A DNA stretch of 20,723 nt from Candidatus Bathyarchaeota archaeon (GCA_014730055.1 WJIV01000136.1:1-20723); one strand, 5' to 3'. Numbered from the stretch's first letter, positions 1 through 8,827 are shown. Numbers and translations: made by a program. The notes: generated from the sequence alone by a model not told the origin.

Positions 1-476
1 AGTATCAAAACACGTTCATTGCCCAGGGTTCGAAGGAAAGCCTCAGCACAAACAGCAACATCGTTAAAGACACAGAATCCACCACCATAATCGGGACCGG
101 CGTGATGTAGACCTCCTCCCACTGAATCCACCAAGTTGTACCCTTCGGATACTAACTCAACAGCCTTTAAACCAGCCCCAATTATATATCTAGCTCCCTC
201 AACAATGTCAAGTGAAAGAGGAGTATCCTGCGTGAGTCTAAACTTCTTTTCTGCTAGGTTTTTCACTTTCTCTACATATTCTTGCTCATGAACCAAAAGG
301 ATGTCTTCGTCCTCTGCAGGATCCTGTTTTACCAGAGTGATATCAGGGTCTTTTAGAATCTCTTTTTTCTCTAATAGCTTCATGTATCTTGAGAATCGCT
401 CACTTCTAAAGGGATGCCCACTTCCAAAATCATACTTCTTCAGATTTTCATGATAAACTATGGCTATATTCTTCAT
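1..476 (-). CDS. Histone deacetylase / AcuC-family deacetylase, N-terminal part (runs off window)
   Basis: The first 158 codons of this gene are visible; the 3' part lies beyond base 1. The translation begins MKNIAIVYHENLKKYDFGSG and includes GHPFRSERF near residues 20-28, a pattern typical of AcuC-like class I/II deacetylases. It also contains the family core GGLHHAGPDYGGGFCVFNDV at about 130-150, with the paired active-site histidines at 134-135. Members are zinc-dependent amidohydrolases that remove acetyl groups from lysines, polyamines or other small acetylated substrates; which substrate applies cannot be told here. The remaining metal ligands (Asp, His, Asp) should lie in the missing part. 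The gene starts 59 bases after the prephenate dehydratase stop on the same strand. It could therefore be read through from the aromatic operon; I see no convincing TATA box at the right distance. The start ATG is preceded by an AT-rich stretch without a clear Shine-Dalgarno motif. Confidence 0.88.
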   Translation of the reverse strand, partial: MKNIAIVYHENLKKYDFGSGHPFRSERFSRYMKLLEKKEILKDPDITLVKQDPAEDEDILLVHEQEYVEKVKNLAEKKFRLTQDTPLSLDIVEGARYIIGAGLKAVELVSEGYNLVDSVGGGLHHAGPDYGGGFCVFNDVAVCAEAFLRTLGNERVLI

Positions 477-535
477 TAATTATAATAAGTCAGGGTCCTA
501 CAAGACCTTTAGGGGTTTTTTCCCTCTTACACAGA

Positions 536-1357
536 CTAGCCCAAAAATGAGGCTTGGGGATAAGATCCTAGTTTTTTAATCGAGGTGGTAACATTTTCAA
601 GGTCATCTAAGCTTTTCTTAACGCGTAGGTCCTCCTCATGCCCTTCAAACTCTACGTAGAAAATATATTCCCACGGCTTTCCTATAAGTGGCCTTGATTC
701 TATTTTCAGAAGGTTTATCCCCTGATCGCTTATTGTATGTAAGGCCTTCAAAAGAGACCCTGGTTTATGCTCTGTGATAAAACTAAGTGTTGTTTTATCT
801 CTGCCAGTGGGCTTGGTCTTACCTTTTCCAATAATAAGGAACCTTGTATAGTTCTCTTGATGAGTCTCAATGCCCTCCGCTAGTATTTCCATACTATAAA
901 CTTCAGCTGCTCTTCTGCTTGCTATGGCAGCTGCGTCCCTTAGCTCCATTTCCTTTATCATTTTTACGCTACCCGCGGTATCATAGGTACTAACAGATTC
1001 TAAATCGTACTTCTCTATGAAATCTCTACTTTGTCCAATAGCCTGGGGGTGACTGAAAACTCTTTTAATTTCCTCTAATTTTGTCCCCGGGTTCACTATC
1101 AGAGAATGGTTGATTCTTAGGATTGTCTCACCTTGAATTGTTAATTCACTATCTAGCAGTAGATCATACGTGAGGTGGATGCTTCCCTGAATCGTGTTTT
1201 CAACCGGTACCAATCCAAGATCTAATCCGCCTTGCTCCACTTTAGCAAAGACATCTTGTAAATATGGTAATGGAACAGGTTGGGCCTCATCTCCCCAATG
1301 CTTTATTATGGCTTCCTCGCTGTATGCACCGGGTTCACCCTGGTAGGCGACTCTCAT
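536..1357 (-). CDS. pheA: Prephenate dehydratase with C-terminal ACT domain
   Basis: This enzyme converts prephenate to phenylpyruvate, the committed step to phenylalanine. The 273-residue protein has a type-2 periplasmic-binding-like catalytic domain (about 1-180) followed by an ACT domain (about 190-265), the usual stand-alone PDT architecture. Visible motifs are PVEN at 51-54, FSHPQA at 101-106 and the catalytic TRF at 171-173. The ACT domain shows the phenylalanine-binding signatures PGSLLKAL (199-206) and ESRP (220-223), so feedback inhibition by phenylalanine is expected. An in-frame ATG eight codons upstream exists. I chose the start at 1357 because it begins the conserved MRVAYQGEPGAYSE, is preceded by GGAGAAGG, and overlaps the chorismate mutase stop as ATGA. 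It is the last gene of the aromatic operon. No tyrA is seen in the window. Confidence 0.95.
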   Translation of the reverse strand: MRVAYQGEPGAYSEEAIIKHWGDEAQPVPLPYLQDVFAKVEQGGLDLGLVPVENTIQGSIHLTYDLLLDSELTIQGETILRINHSLIVNPGTKLEEIKRVFSHPQAIGQSRDFIEKYDLESVSTYDTAGSVKMIKEMELRDAAAIASRRAAEVYSMEILAEGIETHQENYTRFLIIGKGKTKPTGRDKTTLSFITEHKPGSLLKALHTISDQGINLLKIESRPLIGKPWEYIFYVEFEGHEEDLRVKKSLDDLENVTTSIKKLGSYPQASFLG

Positions 1358-1629
1358 GCTGCCTTCTCCGCATCTACACATAGTTGGATTATCTCTCTGA
1401 AAATTTTAGATACTCTTTCGGGATCGAGGCCCTTGTTCTTAGAATATGTGCTTACCTGGTCTATGACTATTTCCTCACGAGCCTGGTCGACGATAGGTTT
1501 TCCGTAGCTCTGCTTAATATCACCTATTTTTATGGCTGCTTGAACTCTCAGCTTTATCAGGTTTATGATCTCTTTATTTAGTCTGTTAATTTCCAGCCTG
1601 TAGGGTTTGATTTCCTCTTCGTAGTTCAT
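1354..1629 (-). CDS. aroQ: Chorismate mutase, AroQ class, monofunctional
   Basis: This enzyme rearranges chorismate to prephenate. The 91-residue all-helical protein is the size of the E. coli P-protein mutase domain and aligns with it without shifts: Arg11, Arg28, Lys39, Asp48, Arg51 and Glu52 fall at the same numbers as the E. coli active-site residues. The E. coli Gln88 position is Glu88 here, a substitution known from other AroQ mutases such as yeast. A longer open frame reaches back to 1737. The start at 1629 is preferred because it is preceded by AAGGAGAG and forms an ATGA overlap with the aroC stop, whereas the extension only repeats aroC sequence in another frame. The stop overlaps the pheA start in the same way. 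Keeping mutase and dehydratase as separate translationally coupled genes contrasts with the fused enterobacterial P-protein. Confidence 0.93.
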   Translation of the reverse strand: MNYEEEIKPYRLEINRLNKEIINLIKLRVQAAIKIGDIKQSYGKPIVDQAREEIVIDQVSTYSKNKGLDPERVSKIFREIIQLCVDAEKAA

Positions 1630-2726
1630 GTTTTTCTCTCCTTGAATTGTTTTATCCATCCAGCGTTCAGAAGAAAGTCTGTCAGTACAATAGCCATTGC
1701 AGATTCCACTACCGGGATAGCTCTTGGTACGATGCATGGATCATGTCTGCCCTTAACCTCCAGAGTCATACGCTTTCTCTCTTTAATGTGAACAGTTTTC
1801 TGGGGAATTCTAATGCTTGGTGTTGCCTTGAATGTAATTGTGCATGTTATGGGCATCCCATTACTTATTCCACCTTGCACACCACCGCTGTTGTTTGTGA
1901 TGGTACTTATCTCTCCATCTACAATTATGAATTCGTCATTGCTCTCAGAACCTTTCATCCCCCCAAGTCTAACTCCTGCACCAAACTCCACGGCTTTAAC
2001 CGCTGGAATACTATAGAAAATCTTGGCAAGATCTCCCTCAATAGTGTCAAATAACGGGTTACCAATCCCAGGAGGAAAGTTCAAAGCTATACATTTAACC
2101 TGCCCTCCTATACTATCCCCTTGATCCCCGGTTCTTTTAATCAGATTTATCATCTTTTCAGCTGTTTCAGAATCAGGACACCTAATTATGTTGGACTCAC
2201 TGACTTTACGAATATTATCTAGAGGAACCTCAGGTGTCTCGATCTCGCCAATCCTATCAGTATAAGCAATAATTTCAATGTCTCTCTCTTTCAGGAGCTG
2301 TTTTGCAAGAGCTCCGGCAATAACTATACCTGCAGTGTTCCTTCCACTAAATCTGCCTCCGCCTCTATAATCCTGGTATCCGCCATATCTTATTTCGGCC
2401 GTATAATCAGCATGTCCCGGTCTCGGAGTCCATCTAAGATCCTCGTACTTGCTTGAATCGATGTCTTTGTTCCAGACAAGCATACATATTGGAGCCCCGG
2501 TCGTTACTCCCTCGAGTAGTCCTGACAGGACTTCTAGTCTGTCTTGTTCCTTTCTTGAGGTTGTAATAATGCTTTGACCTGGGCGCCTTCTATTTAGTTC
2601 CGCCTGTAACATATCTAAGTCGATTTTATATCCAGCTGGATATCCGTCGACTACGACTCCAATACATCTTCCATGGCTTTCACCGAAACTTGTTACTAAA
2701 AGTTTTCTTCCGATACTATTACCCAT
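1626..2726 (-). CDS. aroC: Chorismate synthase
   Basis: This enzyme makes chorismate from EPSP by 1,4-elimination of phosphate, using reduced FMN. The 366-residue length is normal for the family. Conserved stretches are TSFGESHGRCIGVVVDGYP (12-30, active-site His18), RRRPGQS (47-52), RPGHADYT (102-109, second catalytic His105), GGGRFSGRNTAG (122-133) and the C-terminal GRHDPCIVPRA. The gene abuts aroA (TAAATG, no gap) and has a strong AGGAGG motif inside the aroA 3' end, six bases before ATG. Its TGA overlaps the chorismate mutase ATG. I see no separate flavin reductase domain, so the protein should depend on a cellular source of FMNH2. Confidence 0.97.
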   Translation of the reverse strand: MGNSIGRKLLVTSFGESHGRCIGVVVDGYPAGYKIDLDMLQAELNRRRPGQSIITTSRKEQDRLEVLSGLLEGVTTGAPICMLVWNKDIDSSKYEDLRWTPRPGHADYTAEIRYGGYQDYRGGGRFSGRNTAGIVIAGALAKQLLKERDIEIIAYTDRIGEIETPEVPLDNIRKVSESNIIRCPDSETAEKMINLIKRTGDQGDSIGGQVKCIALNFPPGIGNPLFDTIEGDLAKIFYSIPAVKAVEFGAGVRLGGMKGSESNDEFIIVDGEISTITNNSGGVQGGISNGMPITCTITFKATPSIRIPQKTVHIKERKRMTLEVKGRHDPCIVPRAIPVVESAMAIVLTDFLLNAGWIKQFKERKT

Positions 2727-3989
2727 TTAAAACCTCCTGATATCTGCACCAATTTCTTCTATGCAGTCCCAGAAACCTGGATATGACTTATTCACGCATT
2801 CAGAATTTGTTATGGTGGTTTTACCATCTACAGCCATTCCAAGCACACCGAAGCTCATGGCTATCCTGTGATCATTGAAAGGATCAATAACCGCTCCTCT
2901 CAATTCTCCTCCATTTATCCTTAAAAAATCCTCATCCAGGATAACTTCTGCGCCCATTTTTTGAAGACCCAAACTCATAGATTTGATTCTATCTGATTCT
3001 TTTATTCTGAGTCTTTTTAATCCAGTCAGAGTGCTTTTCCCTTTTGCTTTACTGCATAGGGCGATAATTATGGGGAATAGATCCGGGCAGTCCCTCATAT
3101 CGTATCTAATCCCCTTTAACTCGGATTTGGTTACATTAATGGTATCTCTACCTTTTTCGATACAAGCTCCCATACACTCGAGGATTGGTATAATTTGCCT
3201 GTCAGCTTGGTTGCTTTCAATATTAAGATTACTTACAGTTACGTCTCCCAATAAAGCTCCAGAAGCTATTAAAAATGCAGCACTTGACCAATCCCCTTCG
3301 ACATTAAATGATACAGGTCTGTACTCTCCTAGAGGTATTTTTAGATAACTATAGTCTTTTTCTTTTTGAGCTTTAATCCCGAAACTTTTCATGGCATCTA
3401 TTGTCATGTCCACGTACGGTTTGGACTCCAATCTCGTGGAGATATTTACTTGAATAGGGTTCTCAGCCAGTGGGGATACTAATAGTATTGCGGATACAAA
3501 CTGGCTGCTTATATCTCCTGGTATGACGGTATTTCCTCCAGGGATCTTTCCTTTACCATGCACTGTCACCGGAGGGTATCCGTAAATTGAATCAGCCTTC
3601 ACACCAAGTTGGTTTAGGGAATCAATTAGTGGTTTAATTGGGCGTCTCCGTAAACCTTCATCACCATCCATTACACATTTTCCGTCGACTAGCGCGGAAA
3701 CGGCTGTCATAAATCTTAAAGTCGTTCCAGATTCATGGCAAAATAATCTCTCTTCTGGTGCCTTAAAATCACCACCATATATGGTCCATTTTCGATCTTT
3801 TACCTGCTTAATACCAATTTGTTCCAAAACTCTACTTGTTGCCTGTGTATCCTCAGAGTCAAGAGGGGATATTATTGTGGTTTTCCCTTTTGCTAAGCTA
3901 CCCAGTATTAATGCTCTATGTGTCATACTTTTACTGGATGGTGCCTTAACCTTTCCTTCTAAAACACTTTTTTGAATTTCGACTTTCAT
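2727..3989 (-). CDS. aroA: 3-phosphoshikimate 1-carboxyvinyltransferase (EPSP synthase)
   Basis: This enzyme transfers the enolpyruvyl group of PEP to shikimate 3-phosphate. The 420-residue two-domain protein shows KAPSSKSMTHRALILGSL (15-32, substrate-binding lysine and serines), ESGTTLRF (the place of the usual NSGT/NAGT PEP loop), GLRRRPI, PGDISSQFVSA, DCPDLFPI with the catalytic aspartate, RLRIKESDR and FNDHRIAMSF. All landmarks are intact and in order. The ATG overlaps the aroK stop by four bases and the stop abuts aroC, so translation is probably coupled. The Glu in place of the usual Asn in the ESGTT loop is a small variation and does not affect the assignment. Confidence 0.96.
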   Translation of the reverse strand: MKVEIQKSVLEGKVKAPSSKSMTHRALILGSLAKGKTTIISPLDSEDTQATSRVLEQIGIKQVKDRKWTIYGGDFKAPEERLFCHESGTTLRFMTAVSALVDGKCVMDGDEGLRRRPIKPLIDSLNQLGVKADSIYGYPPVTVHGKGKIPGGNTVIPGDISSQFVSAILLVSPLAENPIQVNISTRLESKPYVDMTIDAMKSFGIKAQKEKDYSYLKIPLGEYRPVSFNVEGDWSSAAFLIASGALLGDVTVSNLNIESNQADRQIIPILECMGACIEKGRDTINVTKSELKGIRYDMRDCPDLFPIIIALCSKAKGKSTLTGLKRLRIKESDRIKSMSLGLQKMGAEVILDEDFLRINGGELRGAVIDPFNDHRIAMSFGVLGMAVDGKTTITNSECVNKSYPGFWDCIEEIGADIRRF

Positions 3990-4495
3990 TTGAATATCCC
4001 CAGCCTCAGTTGAATCTCATCTGTTATTTCTTCAGGCTCCTTTCCAGTTGTGTTCACAATAATATCAGCAACTTCATGGTAGATGCTAATCCTTTTTTCA
4101 AGAAGCTTTTCTGCAGTAACTCTTGGATTATTCCCTTTTAGAAGAGGCCTTGAAGAATCATTTTTGGTTCTCTGAATGATCTCATCTATACTTGCCTCGA
4201 GGAGAACCAGTTTGCCGTTTACCTGTAGACGCTCAACATTCAAAGGGTCTATCACTGCTCCACCTCCGCAGGCTATGACATAGTTATTCAAGTTTCCAGC
4301 TCTTTTTACCGCCTCTCTCTCTAACTTTCTGAAATATTTTTCTCCATCTTCCTCGAAAATTTGTTTTATTTCTTTTTCATTTTCTTCCTCGATTACTTGA
4401 TCTGTATCTAAGAATCCATAACTCAACTTTTCTGCTAAAAGTTTACCAATAGTGGTCTTACCAGTGGCCATAAACCCAAACAAAACTATATTCAA
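3986..4495 (-). CDS. aroK: Shikimate kinase, bacterial (AroK, P-loop) type
   Basis: This enzyme phosphorylates shikimate at O3 with ATP. The 169-residue protein is a classical P-loop kinase: Walker A GFMATGKTT (7-15), the shikimate-binding FLDTDQVIE (28-36, Asp32), FRKLE with Arg56, the GGG loop at 77-79, lid segment SSRPLL (Arg116), and KRISIYHEVAD (Arg135). It is therefore the bacterial family and not the GHMP-fold shikimate kinase typical of many archaea. It overlaps aroE upstream and aroA downstream by four bases each and shows no obvious compositional break. Any acquisition from bacteria must be old enough to have blended in, or the lineage always had it. Confidence 0.95.
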   Translation of the reverse strand: MNIVLFGFMATGKTTIGKLLAEKLSYGFLDTDQVIEEENEKEIKQIFEEDGEKYFRKLEREAVKRAGNLNNYVIACGGGAVIDPLNVERLQVNGKLVLLEASIDEIIQRTKNDSSRPLLKGNNPRVTAEKLLEKRISIYHEVADIIVNTTGKEPEEITDEIQLRLGIFK

Positions 4496-5331
4496 GAAGT
4501 ATCTCCCCTGAGTGCCTCCTGAACCACCTTAAGCATCAGGTTCACAGGGGGCTTAAGACCAGTCCACATCTCATAGGCTAGAGCCCCTTGATAGACAAGC
4601 ATTTTAACCCCGCTCAAAACTCTAGCCCCCTTCTGCTTTGCATCTCTCAGAAGCTTAGTCTCCATTGGATTATACACTAGGTCGTAAACCATTAGATCTT
4701 TGTGAAGGTACTCAGCCGGGATAGGAGATATATCATAAACTGGCTTCATACCCAGAGGCGTCGCGTTTATTAGAATATCAGCTTCCTTTACATGTTTTTG
4801 AAGGTCATCCAGTCCTCCGCTTAAAACCATTCTATCTAATTTTTCCGTTAAATATCTGGCTAGCTCTGATGATTTTGTCTCAGTTCTGTTCAAGATTGTT
4901 AGCTTCTTTACCTTTGAGGCCAAATTGTACGAAAGGGCCTTTGAAGCTCCCCCGGCTCCAATTATGATGACTTTGGCGGTTTCTAATCTGTCATATTCTT
5001 CCTCAAGCGCCTTTACTCCTCCACTCGCATCTGTATTAGCACCAACCAATTCATCATCTTTTTTCACAATCGCATTTACTGCACCTATATCCTCGGCTTC
5101 GGTTGTAATGTAATCCAGATACACCATTACATCGCTCTTATACGGTATAGTAACGTTTGCACCAATTACCTCAGGTGCTCTGAGATGGTTGACTGCATAC
5201 TCCAGTGAACCGGGTTCTACGGATTTCAAGCTATAACTATAATCAATCCCCATTTCTCTGAAAGCTGCATTGTGCATCAGGGGGCTCATGCTATGCTCTA
5301 CTGGATAACCTATCAGATAGCAATACTTCAA
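4492..5331 (-). CDS. aroE: Shikimate 5-dehydrogenase
   Basis: This enzyme reduces 3-dehydroshikimate to shikimate, normally with NADPH. The 279-residue protein has the N-terminal substrate domain with GYPVEHSMSPLMHN (8-21; shikimate-binding serines 14 and 16), NVTIPYKSD with the catalytic Lys65, and NTDASG with the catalytic Asp101. The Rossmann domain shows GAGGASKA (126-132) and the NRT motif (148-150), whose Arg/Thr usually favour NADPH. The C-terminal GVKMLVYQGALAYEMWTG matches the conserved helix carrying a substrate-binding glutamine. The usual NTDGxG is NTDASGG here, a mild variant. The start overlaps the aroD stop by four bases; the end overlaps aroK by four. Confidence 0.96.
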   Translation of the reverse strand: MKYCYLIGYPVEHSMSPLMHNAAFREMGIDYSYSLKSVEPGSLEYAVNHLRAPEVIGANVTIPYKSDVMVYLDYITTEAEDIGAVNAIVKKDDELVGANTDASGGVKALEEEYDRLETAKVIIIGAGGASKALSYNLASKVKKLTILNRTETKSSELARYLTEKLDRMVLSGGLDDLQKHVKEADILINATPLGMKPVYDISPIPAEYLHKDLMVYDLVYNPMETKLLRDAKQKGARVLSGVKMLVYQGALAYEMWTGLKPPVNLMLKVVQEALRGDTS

Positions 5332-5993
5332 CGATCAACCCCCATCAATTGATATATTTCTTTTAACTTTGAAACCGAGACCTGTCCCGGCGCACTTTTC
5401 ATATCCCCTAGAGAGGCATACGTAAAAGATGCCCCCATAAGAGGGCTGATTATTCTGGATATTATACCCTCTTCTCCCATTCCGAAAGAAACATTACCCG
5501 GGTGCCTTTGATTATAAGTTAAGTAAACTAAGTTATCCTCCTTTTTTGTCGCGGTTCCAATAATCTTAACCTTATCTGCACCCGCTTTCATAGCTTTCAA
5601 ATGTAGATTTTCCATAAAGTCAATCGTCGGAGTTCCTACAAAGTCGTGATATGAACATAATATATTGACCCCATTTTTTCTAATTACACTGATCTTATCT
5701 TCTAATTTAGGGATACTTAGCTCCAAATCTACAAATTGATATCCCTCTTGACTCGCTTCGATGAGTATGTTAAGTCGTTCTGATAATGGTTTTTCTCTCA
5801 ACCCCCCCTCTTCATAACTACGATTGGTAGCAATTAGAGGTTTTTTACTTGCCTTCTTTATAATATTAAGGTCAAGTTCTTCCTCACTGTAGTCAAAACG
5901 AATTTCAATTAAATCAACTAAATCGTTCAGTATCATAATATTAGATTTTATTTGCTCCGTTGTTCTTCCCAGAACAACGCCACAAATACTCAC
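5328..5993 (-). CDS. aroD: 3-dehydroquinate dehydratase, type I
   Basis: This enzyme dehydrates 3-dehydroquinate to 3-dehydroshikimate through a Schiff base. The 221-residue protein has the type I TIM-barrel landmarks: DLIEIRFD (27-34, Glu30 and Arg32), CSYHDF with catalytic His116, ADKVKI with the Schiff-base Lys143, FGMGEEGIISRI (170-181) and the C-terminal FTYASLGDMKSAPGQV substrate loop. Length is normal for stand-alone archaeal and bacterial AroD. It overlaps aroB by four bases at its start and aroE by four bases at its end. Confidence 0.95.
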   Translation of the reverse strand: MSICGVVLGRTTEQIKSNIMILNDLVDLIEIRFDYSEEELDLNIIKKASKKPLIATNRSYEEGGLREKPLSERLNILIEASQEGYQFVDLELSIPKLEDKISVIRKNGVNILCSYHDFVGTPTIDFMENLHLKAMKAGADKVKIIGTATKKEDNLVYLTYNQRHPGNVSFGMGEEGIISRIISPLMGASFTYASLGDMKSAPGQVSVSKLKEIYQLMGVDR

Positions 5994-7060
5994 TTTACTT
6001 CCTCCAACTCCCTCTTAATTTCATTCTCAGTTACATATTCAAGTATAGGTTCTTTTCCAATCCCCGTTGGTAAAACAAATCTTATCTTACCAGCTATTGT
6101 TTTTTTATCTTGTCTCATGAAATCCAGTAAATCTTCAATTGGAATACCTGGTACCCTGTAAGGAAGTCCGAGATTTTTTGTAATTTGCCGCTGTCTCAAA
6201 TGTTCTTCTTCATCAAATATCCCTCTTTTAACTGCAATCCTTGCTGCAAAATCCATTCCAATGGAGACCGCCTCACCATGTCTGATATTCTTTAATTTCT
6301 CGATAGCGTGTCCTAGTGTGTGACCATAGTTTAATGATGCACGTATGCCAAGTAGATCGAATTCATCTTTTTCCACGTACCTAGATTTAATGGATATACA
6401 ACATCCAATGAGTTCTGATAGCAGATCTAAATCATTGAAAATTTCCATCTCCTGTTCCCTCTCAAGGATATCTAGGATTACTTCATCTGCTATTACTCCA
6501 TACTTAATTACCTCACCCAGGCCAGCTCTTATCTCTGACACAGGAAGGCTCGATAGAAGATTCGGATCAATTAGAACTGCGACTGGCTGGTGAAAACTTC
6601 CGATTAGGTTCTTTCCCTTGGGATGGTTTACAGCAGTTTTTCCGCCAATGCTGCTATCAACCATAGAAAGCAGAGTTGTAGGGACTTGAATAATACCAAT
6701 TCCTCTAAGGTAAATACTAGAGACGAATCCAGCTACATCTCCGACGGATCCCCCTCCTAGCGATACGATTATACCTTTTCTATCGACACCAATCTCTATT
6801 AATTTTCCAATAATATCGCCAGCATTCTCCCAGGTCTTTGCTTCTTCTCCCTCTGGGATTAGAATTTTTTTATCGCTTTTTATTGCAGCAAGGATTTTTT
6901 CTCCATATAATCCGTCAATTACTGGGGAGGTCAGAAGAGTGATACTGGAAGCATCATCAAGGTGCCAGTCACAAACTTGTCCAATTCGGCTTAAAACGTC
7001 CCTTTCAACATATACTGGGTAGCTTTTCTCTCCGAGATCTACTGATGTTAATGGCTTCAT
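5990..7060 (-). CDS. aroB: 3-dehydroquinate synthase (classical, NAD- and metal-dependent)
   Basis: This enzyme cyclises DAHP to 3-dehydroquinate. The 356-residue protein is the standard Aro[11 protein letters not shown] (102-111, NAD binding), [20 protein letters not shown] (126-145), and metal ligands Glu183 (GEVIKYG), His247 (NYGHTLGHA) and His261 ([10 protein letters not shown]). Its presence beside a DAHP synthase shows that this organism uses the classical entry into the shikimate pathway. It does not use the alternative archaeal route from aspartate semialdehyde and 6-deoxy-5-ketofructose phosphate with the AroB' enzyme. The ATG overlaps the DAHP synthase stop (ATGA). Confidence 0.96.
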   Translation of the reverse strand: MKPLTSVDLGEKSYPVYVERDVLSRIGQVCDWHLDDASSITLLTSPVIDGLYGEKILAAIKSDKKILIPEGEEAKTWENAGDIIGKLIEIGVDRKGIIVSLGGGSVGDVAGFVSSIYLRGIGIIQVPTTLLSMVDSSIGGKTAVNHPKGKNLIGSFHQPVAVLIDPNLLSSLPVSEIRAGLGEVIKYGVIADEVILDILEREQEMEIFNDLDLLSELIGCCISIKSRYVEKDEFDLLGIRASLNYGHTLGHAIEKLKNIRHGEAVSIGMDFAARIAVKRGIFDEEEHLRQRQITKNLGLPYRVPGIPIEDLLDFMRQDKKTIAGKIRFVLPTGIGKEPILEYVTENEIKRELEEVK

Positions 7061-7887
7061 CTAATTCTCTTTCCGATGGAGTTGGCTACTTTTTCGATCT
7101 CCTTGATAAGATCAATGAAGTCACTTGGATATAGGCTCTGCGAACCATCACTGAGAGCTTCCTCTGGTTTAGGGTGTACTTCTATCATTAAGCCATCAGC
7201 TCCAGCTGCCACTGCTGCCCTTGACATTGGTGTAACGAGACTTCTTACACCGGTCCCATGGCTCGGGTCTACAACAATTGGTAGGTGGCTGATCTGCTTA
7301 ATAATTGGGATAGCAGAGAGATCAAGTGTGTTCCTTGTAATTTTTTCAAAAGTACGTATTCCTCGCTCGCAGAGTATTACCTCCTCGTTACCCTCGTGGA
7401 GGATGTATTCAGCACATCCCAGCCACTCTTCTATAGTAGCGGCAAATCCCCTTTTCAGAAGCACGGGCTTTCCAGCTCTACCTGCTTTTTTAAGCAGGGG
7501 GTAGTTCTGCATGTTTCTCGCCCCTATTTGAATAACGTCCGAATATTTTTCAACGAGTTCAACATTCTCTGGGGACAAAGCTTCTGTTACAATAGGTAAT
7601 CCCGTCTTACGACGTGCCTCATCAAGCATCTGTAAACCCTTCTTACCATGGCCTTGAAAGCTGTAAGGCAAGGTTCTCGGCTTATAGGCTCCTCCCCTAA
7701 GCATATGCCCACCAGCTTTACTTACTTCCCGCGCAGCCTCAAGAATTTGTTCTCTCGATTCGACGCTGCATGGCCCTCCAATTATGATAATTTTATCACT
7801 ACCGAAGATATTATCTCCTACTTGGATTTCGGTTCTATGATTATCATTATCTTTTACAGCTAATCTGATTTTATCGGACACTTTCAT
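7057..7887 (-). CDS. aroF: 3-deoxy-D-arabino-heptulosonate 7-phosphate (DAHP) synthase, KDO8P-like (Ibeta) type
   Basis: This enzyme condenses PEP with erythrose 4-phosphate, the first step of the shikimate pathway. The 276-residue protein has a short N-terminal segment (1-30) followed by the TIM barrel. Visible motifs are [10 protein letters not shown] (36-44, metal-binding Cys40), [18 protein letters not shown] (62-79), [15 protein letters not shown], and [14 protein letters not shown] with the remaining metal ligands. The length matches the compact archaeal Ibeta enzymes. There is no ferredoxin-like, ACT or chorismate-mutase regulatory domain, so feedback control, if any, must come from elsewhere. 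The ATG directly follows the transketolase C-subunit stop (TAAATG). The adjacent transketolase can supply erythrose 4-phosphate. Confidence 0.94.
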   Translation of the reverse strand: MKVSDKIRLAVKDNDNHRTEIQVGDNIFGSDKIIIIGGPCSVESREQILEAAREVSKAGGHMLRGGAYKPRTLPYSFQGHGKKGLQMLDEARRKTGLPIVTEALSPENVELVEKYSDVIQIGARNMQNYPLLKKAGRAGKPVLLKRGFAATIEEWLGCAEYILHEGNEEVILCERGIRTFEKITRNTLDLSAIPIIKQISHLPIVVDPSHGTGVRSLVTPMSRAAVAAGADGLMIEVHPKPEEALSDGSQSLYPSDFIDLIKEIEKVANSIGKRIR

Positions 7888-8826
7888 TTACTTTCTCTCC
7901 ATAACATCCATAACGGCATCTACGATTGCCTCGGTAGTCAAGTTGTGTTTCTCATACAGACTTTGCAAATTACGACTTGACTCACCGAACATGTCATTAA
8001 CACCAACTCGCTTCAATGGTATAGGGTAGTTCTCAGACAAAATCTCTGCTACCGCACCACCTAATCCACCTAAAATATTGTGTTCTTCAACAGTCACAAT
8101 AGCGCCTGTTTTTCGAGCTGAATCGAGCACAGCTGGCTTATCAATAGGTTTGATTGTATGCAGGTCAATTATATCAGTCTCGATATCTCTCTCCTCCAAT
8201 TTTTTGGATGCCTCAACTGCGAAGTTCAGTGGAACACCTGCTCCAGCTAATGTTACATCTGAACCTTCAACTACAGTGATAGCCTTCCCTATCTCAAGCT
8301 CAATGCCATCTTCGTAAAGCACAGGAGGAGCACCCCTAACCAAGCGTATATATATGGGTCCATATCTTCCCACCGATTGTTTTAACAGTTCTTTTGTTGA
8401 GGCTGCGTCAGCTGGGACAACAACCGTCATCCCAGGGACAACTCTCATTAACGCGATATCGGAGAGCATCTGGTGACTCCCCCCATCAGCGAATGGGCTG
8501 AGTCCGCTGTGAGTACCTACTATCTTAACGTTTAATGACTGCCTAGCTACCGTGTTAACTATTTGCTCCCAGGCTCTTCCGATGAGGAAGAAGGCGAATC
8601 CAGATATGATCGGTATCTTACCAGACATAGCTAAACCTGCCGCTACTCCTATACCATCCTGCTCACTGATTCCTATCTGGATAAACCGTTCAGGAAAGGT
8701 CTCCTCAAAATATCCGGTCTTAGTGCTGTTGGATACATCCATATCCAATACTAGGACATTATCAAACTGTTCCCCTAGTTCCAGCAGTGTATGTCCGAAG
8801 ATCTCTACCTGAGACATTGTTTGCAT
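7888..8826 (-). CDS. Transketolase, C-terminal subunit (PYR and C-terminal domains)
   Basis: This is the second half of a split thiamine-diphosphate transketolase. The 312-residue chain holds the pyrimidine-binding domain, with the cofactor-activating glutamate in IGISEQDGIGVAAGLA (Glu55) and the conserved SPFADGGSHQM (110-120), followed by the C-terminal transketolase domain with a VTVEEHNILGGLGGAV stretch. With its partner it should interconvert sugar phosphates and so provide erythrose 4-phosphate for DAHP synthase. The start at 8826 lies one base after the N-subunit stop and is preceded by GGAGAG at good spacing; a second ATG three codons later is possible. The position at the head of the aro operon supports a dedicated E4P role. 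Split DXP synthase-like paralogs are conceivable but less likely in this context. Confidence 0.92.
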   Translation of the reverse strand: MQTMSQVEIFGHTLLELGEQFDNVLVLDMDVSNSTKTGYFEETFPERFIQIGISEQDGIGVAAGLAMSGKIPIISGFAFFLIGRAWEQIVNTVARQSLNVKIVGTHSGLSPFADGGSHQMLSDIALMRVVPGMTVVVPADAASTKELLKQSVGRYGPIYIRLVRGAPPVLYEDGIELEIGKAITVVEGSDVTLAGAGVPLNFAVEASKKLEERDIETDIIDLHTIKPIDKPAVLDSARKTGAIVTVEEHNILGGLGGAVAEILSENYPIPLKRVGVNDMFGESSRNLQSLYEKHNLTTEAIVDAVMDVMERK

Positions 8827-8827
8827 G

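Noticed and set aside
491..530. Short inverted repeats (AGGGTC...GACCTT and AGGGG-T6-CCCT) between pheA and the deacetylase gene, as a terminator
   Set aside because: Stems are only about 4 paired bases, and the tract is A-rich rather than T-rich on the transcribed minus strand, so it does not look like a terminator.
1630..1737. N-terminal extension of chorismate mutase to 1737
   Set aside because: It is the aroC coding region in another frame; the internal ATG has a good ribosome-binding site and gives the canonical 91-residue mutase.
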